Shown: positions 55,304 to 64,000 of the stretch, one piece after another
Numbering within the stretch: the stretch's first letter is position 1
Layout: the number at the start of each line of letters is the position of its first letter
The notes under the pieces: generated by a model
The model's input: the letters and a program-made list of their open reading frames with translations, nothing else
Databases searched by the model: none
Told to the model about the DNA's origin: nothing
Program-made: the position numbers and the translations under genes
NCBI RefSeq assembly: GCF_002355435.1
Contig: NZ_AP017313.1
Coordinates: 2,728,001-2,792,000 of the forward strand
DNA length: 64,000 bases
Reading direction: 5' to 3'
Source: Mucilaginibacter gotjawali
GTDB lineage: Bacteria > Bacteroidota > Bacteroidia > Sphingobacteriales > Sphingobacteriaceae

Positions 55304-57700
55304 ATGATAAAAAGCTATTTTAAAATTGCCTGGCGTAACTTATGGCGCCACAAGCGAATGACCGCTATTAATGTGGCTGGGCTTGGTATAGGGATGGCTG
55401 CCACGGTGCTGATTGCGCTATGGGTGCAGAATGAACTTAGTTTTGATAAATTTCAGCCGGATGCAAAAAACATTTACCGCATAAAAGTGAGGCTATCCAT
55501 ATCAAAAACCGAAACCTGGGTTTGGGAAATGTCGCAATATATTTTGGGCGATTTTGCGCAGAGACAAATACCCGAAATAGCTGATATTACGCGCCTCAAA
55601 TCGCATTACGGCGATTTAAATATGCATTATGGTGATCAGATAATCACTGAAAAAAAATCGGCCTATGTTGATGATCATTGGTTTAAAATGTTTCATTACG
55701 ACGTGGTCGACGGTTCGATAGACGGATTTGTAAAAAACCCGTTCAGCCTGATCCTTACGGAGTCAACTGCAAAAAAATATTTTGGCGACAGGGAAGCTGT
55801 AGGGAAAATATTGCGCCTGGATACGGTTAATTACCAGGTGCAGGCCGTGGTTAAAGATAACCCTGCCAATTCAAGCTTTCAATACAATTTGCTGATGCCG
55901 GTTGCCGCACAATTGTCGGATCCCAAGCAAAAGAAGAATGCTTTGGAGTGGGGTAACTACAATTATCTTACCTTTTTAAAACTAAAGCCAGGCGCCAGCT
56001 CCGCCAAAGTCGCCGCCAAAATAAAAAGTATTGTACACGCAAATAAAAAGGGTGATAAAGGCACTCAAAAATTTGAGTTGATCAGCCTGCCGGATATCCA
56101 CTTTGAAAACGACTTGCAAAGTTCCTCTATCCTGCATGGTAACCGCACTATAGTAAATGTGTTTATGGTGCTGGGCGCTTTGTTGCTTATCACCGCCTGT
56201 ATTAATTACGTCAACCTTACCACCGCACGCGCCAGCCTTCGCTCAAAGGAGATAAGCGTCCGCAAAATTGTCGGGGCTGATCGTTTACACTTATTCGGGC
56301 AGTTTATGTCTGAGTCGTTACTGGTAAGCTTCCTGGCGCTGGTACTGGCTTTATTGTTGGTACAGGTTGCAATGCCATGGTTTAAAGCCTTTACCGACAA
56401 GCCGTTTGAAAGTCCGTTTACCTCGCCCGTCATCCTGCTTATTTTAGGGCTTACTTTGCTGATCTCATTTTTATTGAACGGGCTCTATCCGGCCGTTTTG
56501 CTTTCATCCTTCCAGCCCTTAAATGTATTCAGGGGCAAAGCAGTGCTCAATTTTAAGGATATAGCACTGCGGAGGGTATTGGTTGTAGCGCAATTCACTA
56601 TATCAGTAGTGCTTATTGTAGGTACATTAGTCATCTACGGACAATTGCGCTTTATGCAAACGATGGATCCGGGTTACAACAGGTCACAGGTTTTCAGCTT
56701 TTCATTTCCGTACTGGACGATTCCGCATTTCGACTTTAAGAAATCCGATGAGTTGCTAAAAACAATAAAGCAACAGTTAAAAGAACAAAATGCTACGTCA
56801 AATGTTTCCATGGCAGGTAGCGGGCTGGTTGATTTTGGCAATGCAAGCGCGGGCGGCTTTGATTGGGCAGGACGGCCGAAAGATTTCGACCCGTCGTTTG
56901 CGCCGCTAAGTGCAGATGTTGATTTCCAAAACCTGATGCAGGTCCGGATCAAGGAGGGGAGATGGTTTAGGGATGATATTGCAGACAAAAAAAATGTACT
57001 GCTTAACGAAACCGCTGTTAAACTCACCGGGTTGCGTGAACCGGTTATTGGCCAGCGTTTTATCCACCAGGGCGATACCGGCGTAATTGTTGGTGTTGTA
57101 AAAGATTTTCATTACAAAAGCCTTCATGATAAAATAGGCCCGATGGTAATTTCGGACAACCCCGGCGAAGGCTTCTACATAAGAACCACTCGCGGAAACA
57201 CTGCTGCAGCGATAGCTGCCGCCGGTAAGATCTGGCAACAGTATTTTCCAAATACACCATTTGTTTACGACTTTTTAGACGAAACATACAACAACCTTTA
57301 CAAACAGGAGCAGCAATCATCAGTGCTGGTTACCTTGTTTGCGCTGATAGCGATTTTTATCTCCGCGCTCGGTTTACTCGGCCTGGCCGCTTTCGCCGCC
57401 GAGCAAAAGGTAAAAGAAATAGGTATAAGGAAGGTGCTTGGCGCCAGCATGCAGCATATTGTGCGACTGCTTTCTGTTGATTTTATAAAGATGGTTTGTA
57501 TTGCCAGTATTATCGCCTTCCCGCTGGCATGGTGGGCTATGAACAAGTGGTTGCAGGGTTTTGCGTACCGCATAGCGCTTTCCTGGTGGATATTTCTTGG
57601 CGCGGCGGCAATTGCGCTGCTTATTGCATTGATAACAGTTAGTTTCCAGGCGGTAAAAGCTGCAATTGCTAATCCGGTGAAGAGTTTAAGGAGTGAGTAG
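55304..57700 (+). CDS. MacB/FtsX-like ABC transporter permease 5
   Basis: A 798-residue permease (MIKSYFKIAWRNLWRHKRMT) with first FtsX motif EISVRKIVGADR and second EIGIRKVLGAS, ending NPVKSLRSE. The second periplasmic domain includes SAGGFDWAGRPKDFDPSF, a signature of another Bacteroidota permease subgroup than copies 3 and 4. It is in the same orientation, 104 bp after permease 4. Confidence 0.93.
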   Translation: MIKSYFKIAWRNLWRHKRMTAINVAGLGIGMAATVLIALWVQNELSFDKFQPDAKNIYRIKVRLSISKTETWVWEMSQYILGDFAQRQIPEIADITRLKSHYGDLNMHYGDQIITEKKSAYVDDHWFKMFHYDVVDGSIDGFVKNPFSLILTESTAKKYFGDREAVGKILRLDTVNYQVQAVVKDNPANSSFQYNLLMPVAAQLSDPKQKKNALEWGNYNYLTFLKLKPGASSAKVAAKIKSIVHANKKGDKGTQKFELISLPDIHFENDLQSSSILHGNRTIVNVFMVLGALLLITACINYVNLTTARASLRSKEISVRKIVGADRLHLFGQFMSESLLVSFLALVLALLLVQVAMPWFKAFTDKPFESPFTSPVILLILGLTLLISFLLNGLYPAVLLSSFQPLNVFRGKAVLNFKDIALRRVLVVAQFTISVVLIVGTLVIYGQLRFMQTMDPGYNRSQVFSFSFPYWTIPHFDFKKSDELLKTIKQQLKEQNATSNVSMAGSGLVDFGNASAGGFDWAGRPKDFDPSFAPLSADVDFQNLMQVRIKEGRWFRDDIADKKNVLLNETAVKLTGLREPVIGQRFIHQGDTGVIVGVVKDFHYKSLHDKIGPMVISDNPGEGFYIRTTRGNTAAAIAAAGKIWQQYFPNTPFVYDFLDETYNNLYKQEQQSSVLVTLFALIAIFISALGLLGLAAFAAEQKVKEIGIRKVLGASMQHIVRLLSVDFIKMVCIASIIAFPLAWWAMNKWLQGFAYRIALSWWIFLGAAAIALLIALITVSFQAVKAAIANPVKSLRSE

Positions 57701-57749
57701 AAGGGTATTGCGTAATTAGTCATTGAACGCGGAACAACTCAGTTCGTTA

Positions 57750-57816
57750 GTCAATGACCCAACACACGCAGCAAATGACCAATGACCCAATGACGCGCAG
57801 CAAATGACTTAATGAC
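57750..57816 (+). repeat. AATGAC-type short repeats
   Basis: Repeated CAATGACC, AAATGACC, AATGACCC, AATGACG and AATGACT units, interrupted by two copies of CGCAGCAAATGAC, shortly before the start of permease 6. Confidence 0.55.
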
Positions 57817-57834
57817 TATACTAAGCTAAACTAA

Positions 57835-60341
57835 ATGATAAAAATTAACCTAAAACTTGCTATCCGGAATATCTTCCGCAACAAACTGTATTCCGCAATT
57901 AACCTGGTTGGACTAAGTGTGGCCAGTGCATTTTGTATTCTCGTTTACCTTTACGTAAAAAACGAGCAATCTTTTGACCGGTTCCATCACGACCAGGACA
58001 GGCTTTACAGGGTAGAAGAATCTGATATCTATAGTTCCTTGCGTGCGAAATCGCAAAAAAGCTTCTTCTCTGATTTAATGAAAGATGCAGAACAAAAAAA
58101 TATGATCCAAACCCCAACAGCGCTGGCGGTTGATTTGAAAAGGAATTTCCCGGAGATAGAAAATGCAGTGAGGTTAAGCGGTATAGACGATGAAACGATA
58201 AAAGTTGGCAAAAAAAGTTTTAAGGAAAAAGGGGAAAAGTTAACTTATGCTGACGCTGATTTTTTTAAGGTATTTAATTTTCCTTTAATAAGTGGTAACC
58301 CGGAAACTGTAATGTCGGGCCGTAACCAGGTGGTGATCGGTGAGCGGCTTGCCGAAAAATATTTTGGTAAAGACAACGCAGTTGGTAAAATACTTTTAAT
58401 GCCGAATGAAACGAATCAGCCGCCGCTAACGGTTAGCGGGGTGTATAAAAACTTCCCGGCAAACTCAAGCTTCCAGTTTGATATGATCCTGCCGATGGAA
58501 TCAAATCCCGATTATCAAAATGACTACAACAGGGGCGTAAATTCTTTTAGCGATCCACTTATTTTAAAGATAAAAAAGGGTACCGACGTCGCTAAATTCC
58601 AGGCGAAACTTGACGTTTTTGCAAAACAATATTTCAAACCACTGATTTTGTCGATGAAGAAATATAACCCAAAATCGAATACCCGGGATATGCATATCAT
58701 TTTACGACCTTTTGCCGATGCCCATTATAACCAGGCAACAGGATGGTATCATTATACCGACTTAAAAAACATTTATCAGTTGGTTTGCCTTACGGTGGTT
58801 ATTTTGTTTATTGCTTGTTTAAATTATATCCTGCTTACCCTTACCAGCGCTATTTCCCGTTCACAGGACGTGGGGGTCCGTAAAACCATTGGTGCAGGCC
58901 GTGTGCAGATCGTTACACAATATTATACCGAAACACAATTGCTGGCATTTATTGCGGTGATAGCCGGATTCCTGTTGTCAGTTTTATGCCTGCCATTTTT
59001 CGGAAGCCTTACCGGTACTCAAATTGTACTGGCCAATTTTTCAGTTGGCACAATTGCTTTGTTTTTGTTTGTACTGGCTTTGATTTTGGGTTTATTGGCC
59101 GGTATTTATCCGGCATTGGCTATGTCCGGCTTAAAGCCGCTAAATATTATGCGCGGGTTTTCGGCGTATCGCATCAACCCGGTTTTATCAAAAAGCCTTA
59201 TTGTTTTGCAATTTACGGTTTGTGTCATTATGGTGATCTCCACCATGGCCATCAATAAACAAATTCATTTTTTAAATGAAACCGATATGGGTTTTGATAA
59301 AGACCAGGTATTAATGATCAGGTCGCCATATAGCTGGCAGGATAAGCAGCATACCAATACGTTAAGGGACGAATTATTTCATTATGCGGCAACCGAACCC
59401 GCAATTGCTGATGTGACAAGCGGCTCATACTATTACGGCGGCATTAATTTTAATGGCTACATCATAAACGGCGAAAAAGTAATGCTGCAGGCATTAAATG
59501 TAGATTATAATTATTTTTCATTTTTAAAGATCCCCATTGTTAAAGGGCGTACTTTTTCGAGGAACATAACAACAGATAGTGCAAAGTTAGATTATCCTGA
59601 CCTGAAAAAATCTCAGAAAGCCAGCCTTGCGTTTCGTTCCGTTGTGGTGAACGAAACACTATACAAAATGCTTGGTAAGCCACCCGTTGGCGAGCTTGAC
59701 CGCCAGATGGGCGGTATAATCATTGGCGTTTGCAAAGATTATCATATCCAGGACCTTACAAAAAAATTGAACCGGCCTATCATACCATCAACGCGCAGGG
59801 TAATAATAGTTACTGGTTGAAAATTAAAGCAGGGCAGAGCGTCCCCCGAACATTAGAAAAGATAAAAGGCAACTGGAACAAACTGACTGGCAACTTACCT
59901 TTTGATTATACCTTTATGGACCAGGAAGTTGCACAATCTTACGATGCTTATTTACGCTGGATGACTACGATCAATACCGCATGTATCCTTGCAATAATTA
60001 TTTCGTGCCTGGGGCTATTTGGTTTATCAGGCTTAAACACCCTTAACCGCACAAAGGAAATCGGCATCCGCAAGGTATTGGGAGCGTCTGTATCAAACCT
60101 GTTTATTTTACTTAACCGTGGGACGCTGGTGCTGGCAACGGGCTCATTTATTATAGCAGCCCCCATCGCGTTTTATTTAATACACCAATGGCTGGATAAT
60201 TTTGCCTATCGCATAAAACCTGATTGGTTACTATTTACTTCGGCCGGCGCTATTGCGATGCTTACTGCATTGCTTGCAGTAAGTTATCACACCATAAAGG
60301 CGGCCAGATGCAACCCGGTTGAGAGCTTGAGGAACGAGTAG
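57835..60341 (+). CDS. MacB/FtsX-like ABC transporter permease 6, split by a -1 frameshift
   Basis: The first frame (57835-59820) covers residues up to GVCKDYHIQDLTKK and then ends in a short foreign tail. The remainder of the permease (KIEPAYHTINAQG ... NPVESLRNE, ending 60341) is in the -1 frame. Joining at the A-run 59760-59766 gives about 835 residues with the normal two FtsX motifs (DVGVRKTIGAGR and EIGIRKVLGAS). The deviating C-terminus (CNPVESLRNE) and the break suggest either a decaying copy or a frameshift-expressed gene; a sequencing error in the homopolymer is also possible. Confidence 0.85.
59760..59766 (+). other. A AAA AAA slippery heptamer at the frame junction
   Basis: In the zero frame the codons are ACA AAA AAA TTG; a shift of -1 after the second AAA reads ATT GAA CCG and restores the permease frame. 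This is the canonical X XXY YYZ form, like that of dnaX. A CCAGGACC stretch 6-10 nt upstream could act as an internal Shine-Dalgarno stimulator; no strong downstream hairpin was seen. Confidence 0.5.
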
Positions 60342-60347
60342 GAGATA

Positions 60348-60421
60348 GTTCATGGTTCTTAGTTGCTAGTTCATAGCAGGAAACCTTTTCGCTATGAACT
60401 ATGATCCATTACCCATGAACC
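60348..60421. terminator. Large hairpin at the end of the first permease unit
   Basis: Inner perfect 11-bp arms TAGTTCATAGC/GCTATGAACTA (60367-60377 and 60391-60401), with further imperfect pairing of GTTCATGG outward to 60421. It has no T-run, so termination is plausible but not certain; it separates permease 6 from promoter cassette B. Confidence 0.5.
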
Positions 60422-60422
60422 A

Positions 60423-60533
60423 AACTGTATCATAACCGTACATGTACTGTTACACTTACGAACATATTCGTATATTATAACTATTGTTATCTTGTTGATT
60501 ATTAATTTGTTAATAATTTGGTATGTATTTTAA
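60423..60533 (+). promoter_or_regulatory. Permease-array promoter cassette B
   Basis: The same 20-bp AACTGTATCATAACCGTACA (60423-60442), TGTTACACTTACGAACA (60449-60465), a perfect dyad TACGAA-CATA-TTCGTA (60458-60473), and TTTGGTATGTATTTTAA at 60517-60533, 24 bp before the start codon of permease 7. The bases between these elements are not conserved with cassette A. Confidence 0.65.
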
Positions 60534-60557
60534 GTATCATTATTTACTTGCAAGCTT

Positions 60558-62984
60558 ATGATAAAAAACTATTTTAAAATCGCCTGGCGAAACATTATCC
60601 GTCACAAAAGTTATTCGGCCATTAATGTTGCCGGCTTAAGTGTTGGCATTGCTTCGTGCCTGCTCATATTTATAGTGATACAATACGAATTAAGTTTCGA
60701 TACGTCTCAACCCAATTATAAAAACATTTACAGGATTATAACCCAGGAGGTCCATAAGGACGGTATCAATAATAACCCGGGCATAGCAGCCCCTGCTGTT
60801 GATGCATTCCGCTTAAGTTTTCCGCAAGCCAAAGTTGCCGGTTTACAATCAAGCTATGGCAGCCAGGTTACCGTTCCGGGTAGTTCCGGCAACCCTGCTA
60901 CCGACAAAAAGTTTATCGAAAACATGGGGGTTATGTTTATTGAGCCCCAATACTTTGATATTTTCAAATCCAGCTGGCTTGCCGGGCAGCCATCTGCCTT
61001 AAAGGCTCCAAATATGGTTGTAATTGATAAAAGCAGCGCAGTTAAATACTTTGGCGATTGGAAAAATGCAATGGGCAAAACGCTGAAAATGGATAACGTT
61101 TTAACCCTTAAAGTGGCCGGGATTATTGAAGATGCCCCTTCAAATAGCGATTTTCCGTTAAAAGTACTTATTTCCTATCTTACATGGAAGCAACACCCAA
61201 AAGATTACGGCTACCAAAATACCTGGAACTCAGTAAGCAGCAACCACCAGGTGTTTATGCTGTTTCCGTCTAATGTTACTTTAAGTACCATCAACAGACA
61301 ATTCAGAACATTTTCGGACAAGCAATTTGACAACAATAAAAACGCAGGCAAGAAATACCAGGTTGCGCAGCCCTTGTCGACACTTCATTTCGATACACAG
61401 CTTGGCGGCAGCACTCTTGGCGATCATGTAACCAGTATGTCAACGTTGCGCACCTTATCCTTTATTGCCGTGCTGATCATCATCATGGCATCCATTAATT
61501 TTATCAACCTGTCAACTGCCCAATCGGTAGGCCGGTCGAAAGAGGTGGGCATCCGAAAAGTATTGGGCAGCAGCAGGCCGCAATTAATTATCCAGGTGAT
61601 CAGCGAAACCGCCATAATTGTTTTAGTGGCTGTCGTACTGGCGCTTATAATAGCCAAAGTAAGCCTCCCTTTTCTCAAAAACATAGCCAGTGTGCCTGAT
61701 GATATGGGTTTAATCAATACAGGCACCCTGTTATTTTTAGTGGGGATAACCCTTGTCGTTGTTTTATTATCAGGCCTTTATCCGGCTTTAATTGTTTCGG
61801 GCTTTAAACCTGTTTTGGCTTTAAAAAATAAGATCACGGCTGCATCGGTTGGCGGTGTTCCATTGCGCAGAGCCCTGGTGGTGTTGCAATTCGGCATATC
61901 GCAATTGCTCATCATCGGTACTGTCGTCGCCATAAATCAAATGGACTTTGTCAATAAAGCGGACCTGGGCTTTGATAAAAGCGCGGTTTTAATTATTCCG
62001 GGATATACAGACAGTGTAAGCCAGCGTAAAATAGATGGGTTTAAACAGCAGTTATTGCAAAATCCGGCGGTGCTTTCGGCGAGCTTTACTTCTGATGCGC
62101 CGTCATCAGATAATAACAGCTCCACCAACTTTTATTTTAACCATTCAAAAAAAGATCCCGGTTTTCACTTATATCTTAAAATTGGAGATGCCGACTATTT
62201 TAAAACATTCGGACTTCATTTTATTGCAGGTAAAGGTTTCGAAGCCGCAGACACCATGCGCCAGGTGGTGATTAATGAAACCCTGATGGCAAAACTCGGT
62301 ATCCGGCATCCGGAGGATGCACTGGGAAAAACCATAAGTTTAGGTAATGCTACCTGGGCATCCATCACAGGCGTGGTTAAGGATTTTAAAACCAACTCTC
62401 TTCGCGAAGTGGTAAAACCAACCATCATCTATCCGCAAAAAATATATGAATCAGAAGTAGCCGTCAAGATTCAAACAAAAGACCTTGCCAAAACAGTAGC
62501 CTCCGTTCAAAAACTGTGGGAAGATACTTATCCTGAATATGCTTACAATGGCTTTTTCCTGGATGATAACATCGCCAAATTTTATAAACAGGAAAACCAG
62601 TTAGCTTTGGTATACAAAATATTCGCTTGCATAGCCATTTTTATTTCCTGCCTGGGATTATATGGACTGGTGTCCTTCATGGCCGTACAACGCACCAAAG
62701 AAGTAGGCATCCGCAAGGTATTGGGCGCATCGGTAAGCAGTATCGTTTTTCTTTTTTCAAAAGAGTTTATGGTGTTGATCACCATATCCTTTGTAATAGC
62801 TGTACCCGCCGCATGGTACATTATGACGGGCTGGCTGCAAAACTTCGCCTACCGGATAACAATGAACGCCTGGATATTTATAGCTGCAATTGCGGTTTCG
62901 GCTGTAATAGCCTGGGTGACTGTTGGCTATAAAGCCGTAAAAGCGGCTTTGGTTAACCCGGTGAGAAGCCTTAAATCGGAGTAG
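60558..62984 (+). CDS. MacB/FtsX-like ABC transporter permease 7
   Basis: An 808-residue permease beginning MIKNYFKIAWRNIIRHKSYS, with EVGIRKVLGSSR (about 330) and EVGIRKVLGAS (about 715), ending NPVRSLKSE. It is the first gene behind promoter cassette B, so it opens a second transcription unit. As with its neighbours, the ATPase subunit is not encoded nearby. Confidence 0.93.
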   Translation: MIKNYFKIAWRNIIRHKSYSAINVAGLSVGIASCLLIFIVIQYELSFDTSQPNYKNIYRIITQEVHKDGINNNPGIAAPAVDAFRLSFPQAKVAGLQSSYGSQVTVPGSSGNPATDKKFIENMGVMFIEPQYFDIFKSSWLAGQPSALKAPNMVVIDKSSAVKYFGDWKNAMGKTLKMDNVLTLKVAGIIEDAPSNSDFPLKVLISYLTWKQHPKDYGYQNTWNSVSSNHQVFMLFPSNVTLSTINRQFRTFSDKQFDNNKNAGKKYQVAQPLSTLHFDTQLGGSTLGDHVTSMSTLRTLSFIAVLIIIMASINFINLSTAQSVGRSKEVGIRKVLGSSRPQLIIQVISETAIIVLVAVVLALIIAKVSLPFLKNIASVPDDMGLINTGTLLFLVGITLVVVLLSGLYPALIVSGFKPVLALKNKITAASVGGVPLRRALVVLQFGISQLLIIGTVVAINQMDFVNKADLGFDKSAVLIIPGYTDSVSQRKIDGFKQQLLQNPAVLSASFTSDAPSSDNNSSTNFYFNHSKKDPGFHLYLKIGDADYFKTFGLHFIAGKGFEAADTMRQVVINETLMAKLGIRHPEDALGKTISLGNATWASITGVVKDFKTNSLREVVKPTIIYPQKIYESEVAVKIQTKDLAKTVASVQKLWEDTYPEYAYNGFFLDDNIAKFYKQENQLALVYKIFACIAIFISCLGLYGLVSFMAVQRTKEVGIRKVLGASVSSIVFLFSKEFMVLITISFVIAVPAAWYIMTGWLQNFAYRITMNAWIFIAAIAVSAVIAWVTVGYKAVKAALVNPVRSLKSE

Positions 62985-63048
62985 GCAGTTTGCAGCGGGG
63001 AGTTTTTGATTACATGGTGACAAAGCGGCAAATTTTAACCACGAACAC

Positions 63049-63080
63049 CAATGAACTAATGAACAACTGAACCAATGAAC
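63049..63080 (+). repeat. Octamer array before permease 8
   Basis: CAATGAAC, TAATGAAC, AACTGAAC, CAATGAAC in exact 8-bp register, then 7 bp to the ATG at 63088. Confidence 0.8.
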
Positions 63081-63087
63081 TAAAACG

Positions 63088-64000
63088 ATGATAAAGAACT
63101 ACATTAAAACTACGCTGCGCAGCCTGTTAAAGAACAGGAGCTATAGCTTTTTGAATATTGCCGGGCTGGCAATCGGGATTGCATGTGCTTCGCTGATATT
63201 TTTGTGGGTACAGGATGAGATAACGTATAACCACAATTACCCCAAACGCGATGTATTGTACAAGGTTTATGAAAATCAAACCTATAATGGCAAAATCAGC
63301 ACGTTTTTCGGCACACCTGGACCGATGTGGAAGGCGATGAAAGCGGAGATCCCCGGCATCGAAAATGCAGCGCGTATGACCGGCGATGGAGACAATGCAT
63401 TATTTGCACTGGGCGAGAAAGCGATTACAGAAAAAGGCAACTGGGCCGACCCTGAAATATTTCAGATGCTGCAATTGCCGTTTGCAAAAGGATCGCCAAC
63501 AAATGCATTTGCACAGCTAAAATCGGTGGTGATCAGCGAAAGGATGGCTAAAACGTTTTTTGGCACTACCGACCCGATGGGCAAACTAATAAAGCTGAAT
63601 AATACGGAAAATTATACGGTTACCGGCGTTTTTAAAGATTTGCCTCAAAACTCCACTTATCAGTTTCAATGGCTTATCCCAATGGCAAATATCGACCATA
63701 AACAAACCTGGATGAATATCTGGGGCGCCAACTGGTGCCGCACCCTTGTTGAGCTGGAACCCAATGCCAATTTGGCCGTTATCAACCAAAAATTAAGCCG
63801 CTATATCGCCTCAAAAACGAAGGCCACCAACACAACCCAATGTTTCCTTTTCGCGATGAACGACTGGAACCTGCATAACAATTTTACCGATGGCAAAATG
63901 GATGGCGGCAGAATCCAGTATGTTAAAACATTTTCTTTCATTGCCTGGATCATTTTATTGATCGCCTGCATCAATTTCATGAACCTGTCGACAGCACGCT
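63088..64000 (+). CDS. MacB/FtsX-like ABC transporter permease 8 (partial, runs off the window)
   Basis: An open frame from ATG at 63088 to the window edge, about 304 residues. It starts MIKNYIKTTLRSLLKNRSYS, then has a membrane helix (IAGLAIGIACASLIFLWV), a MacB-type periplasmic domain (VVISERMAKTFFGTTDPMGK) and the beginning of the first FtsX domain (IILLIACINFMNLSTAR). The C-terminal modules lie outside the window. Confidence 0.92.
   Translation, partial: MIKNYIKTTLRSLLKNRSYSFLNIAGLAIGIACASLIFLWVQDEITYNHNYPKRDVLYKVYENQTYNGKISTFFGTPGPMWKAMKAEIPGIENAARMTGDGDNALFALGEKAITEKGNWADPEIFQMLQLPFAKGSPTNAFAQLKSVVISERMAKTFFGTTDPMGKLIKLNNTENYTVTGVFKDLPQNSTYQFQWLIPMANIDHKQTWMNIWGANWCRTLVELEPNANLAVINQKLSRYIASKTKATNTTQCFLFAMNDWNLHNNFTDGKMDGGRIQYVKTFSFIAWIILLIACINFMNLSTAR

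Noticed and set aside
47630..63080. Octamer spacers considered as CRISPR arrays
   Set aside because: Units are only 8 bp, directly adjacent, degenerate, and without unique spacers or cas genes.

Overview
The window looks like chromosome of a member of the Bacteroidota, most likely Sphingobacteriaceae (Mucilaginibacter/Pedobacter type). The grounds are: a perfect TTTG-N19-TAnnTTTG promoter in front of the tRNA, weak Shine-Dalgarno use, DUF1080 and Gfo/Idh sugar proteins, a Wza with a C-terminal membrane helix, and the FtsX-like 800-residue permeases ending in NPVKSLRSE that are typical of this phylum. The genus is inference; no rRNA or marker gene is present. Layout: (1) 20-14679, minus strand: one long exopolysaccharide/capsule operon read from wza and the wzc-type tyrosine kinase through UDP-sugar dehydrogenase, UDP-sugar 4-epimerase, Wzx flippase, Wzy polymerase, three glycosyltransferases, a beta-helix protein, a PglC-like initiating phosphoglycosyl transferase and a PglD-like acetyltransferase; it probably continues past the left edge. 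(2) 14680-15870: intergenic, with tRNA-Pro(TGG), its promoter and terminator, and a possible 35-residue membrane protein. (3) 15871-20388, plus: uronate/sugar catabolism (kduI, an SDR, a Tat-exported Gfo/Idh/MocA oxidoreductase, a double DUF1080 protein). (4) 20485-22816, minus: cydAB quinol oxidase, with a tandem operator-like repeat upstream. (5) 23017-27563, plus: an unknown secreted protein, then a vanadium-haloperoxidase/PAP2 lipoprotein flanked by two outer-membrane proteins. (6) 27714-32561, plus: MetE-like protein, an internally duplicated DoxX-like membrane protein, then RidA, D-threonine-aldolase-like enzyme and M19 dipeptidase. (7) 32851-44522: mixed housekeeping (USP, GH63-type glucosidase, cytochrome c plus PQQ-type dehydrogenase, Crp/Fnr regulator, quinone reductase-like protein, aldo/keto reductase, DUF3820, exported MsrA, DUF4097 repeat protein). 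(8) 45123-64000, plus: eight consecutive MacB/FtsX-like ABC permease genes without any ATPase in view; the sixth is broken by a -1 frameshift at a run of seven A, and the eighth runs off the window. The permease array appears to be two transcription units. Each begins with the same cassette: a 20-bp identical upstream element, then about 92-94 bp later an identical TTTGGTATGTATTTTAA element, an arrangement like an enhancer plus a -24/-12-type promoter. Across the whole window, many intergenic spacers are filled with degenerate tandem octamers (YAATGAAC type, AGTCCGAA type) or nonamers (AAC plus six bases), in either orientation and abutting stop or start codons. Together with related long palindromes, these are the least explained signals here.
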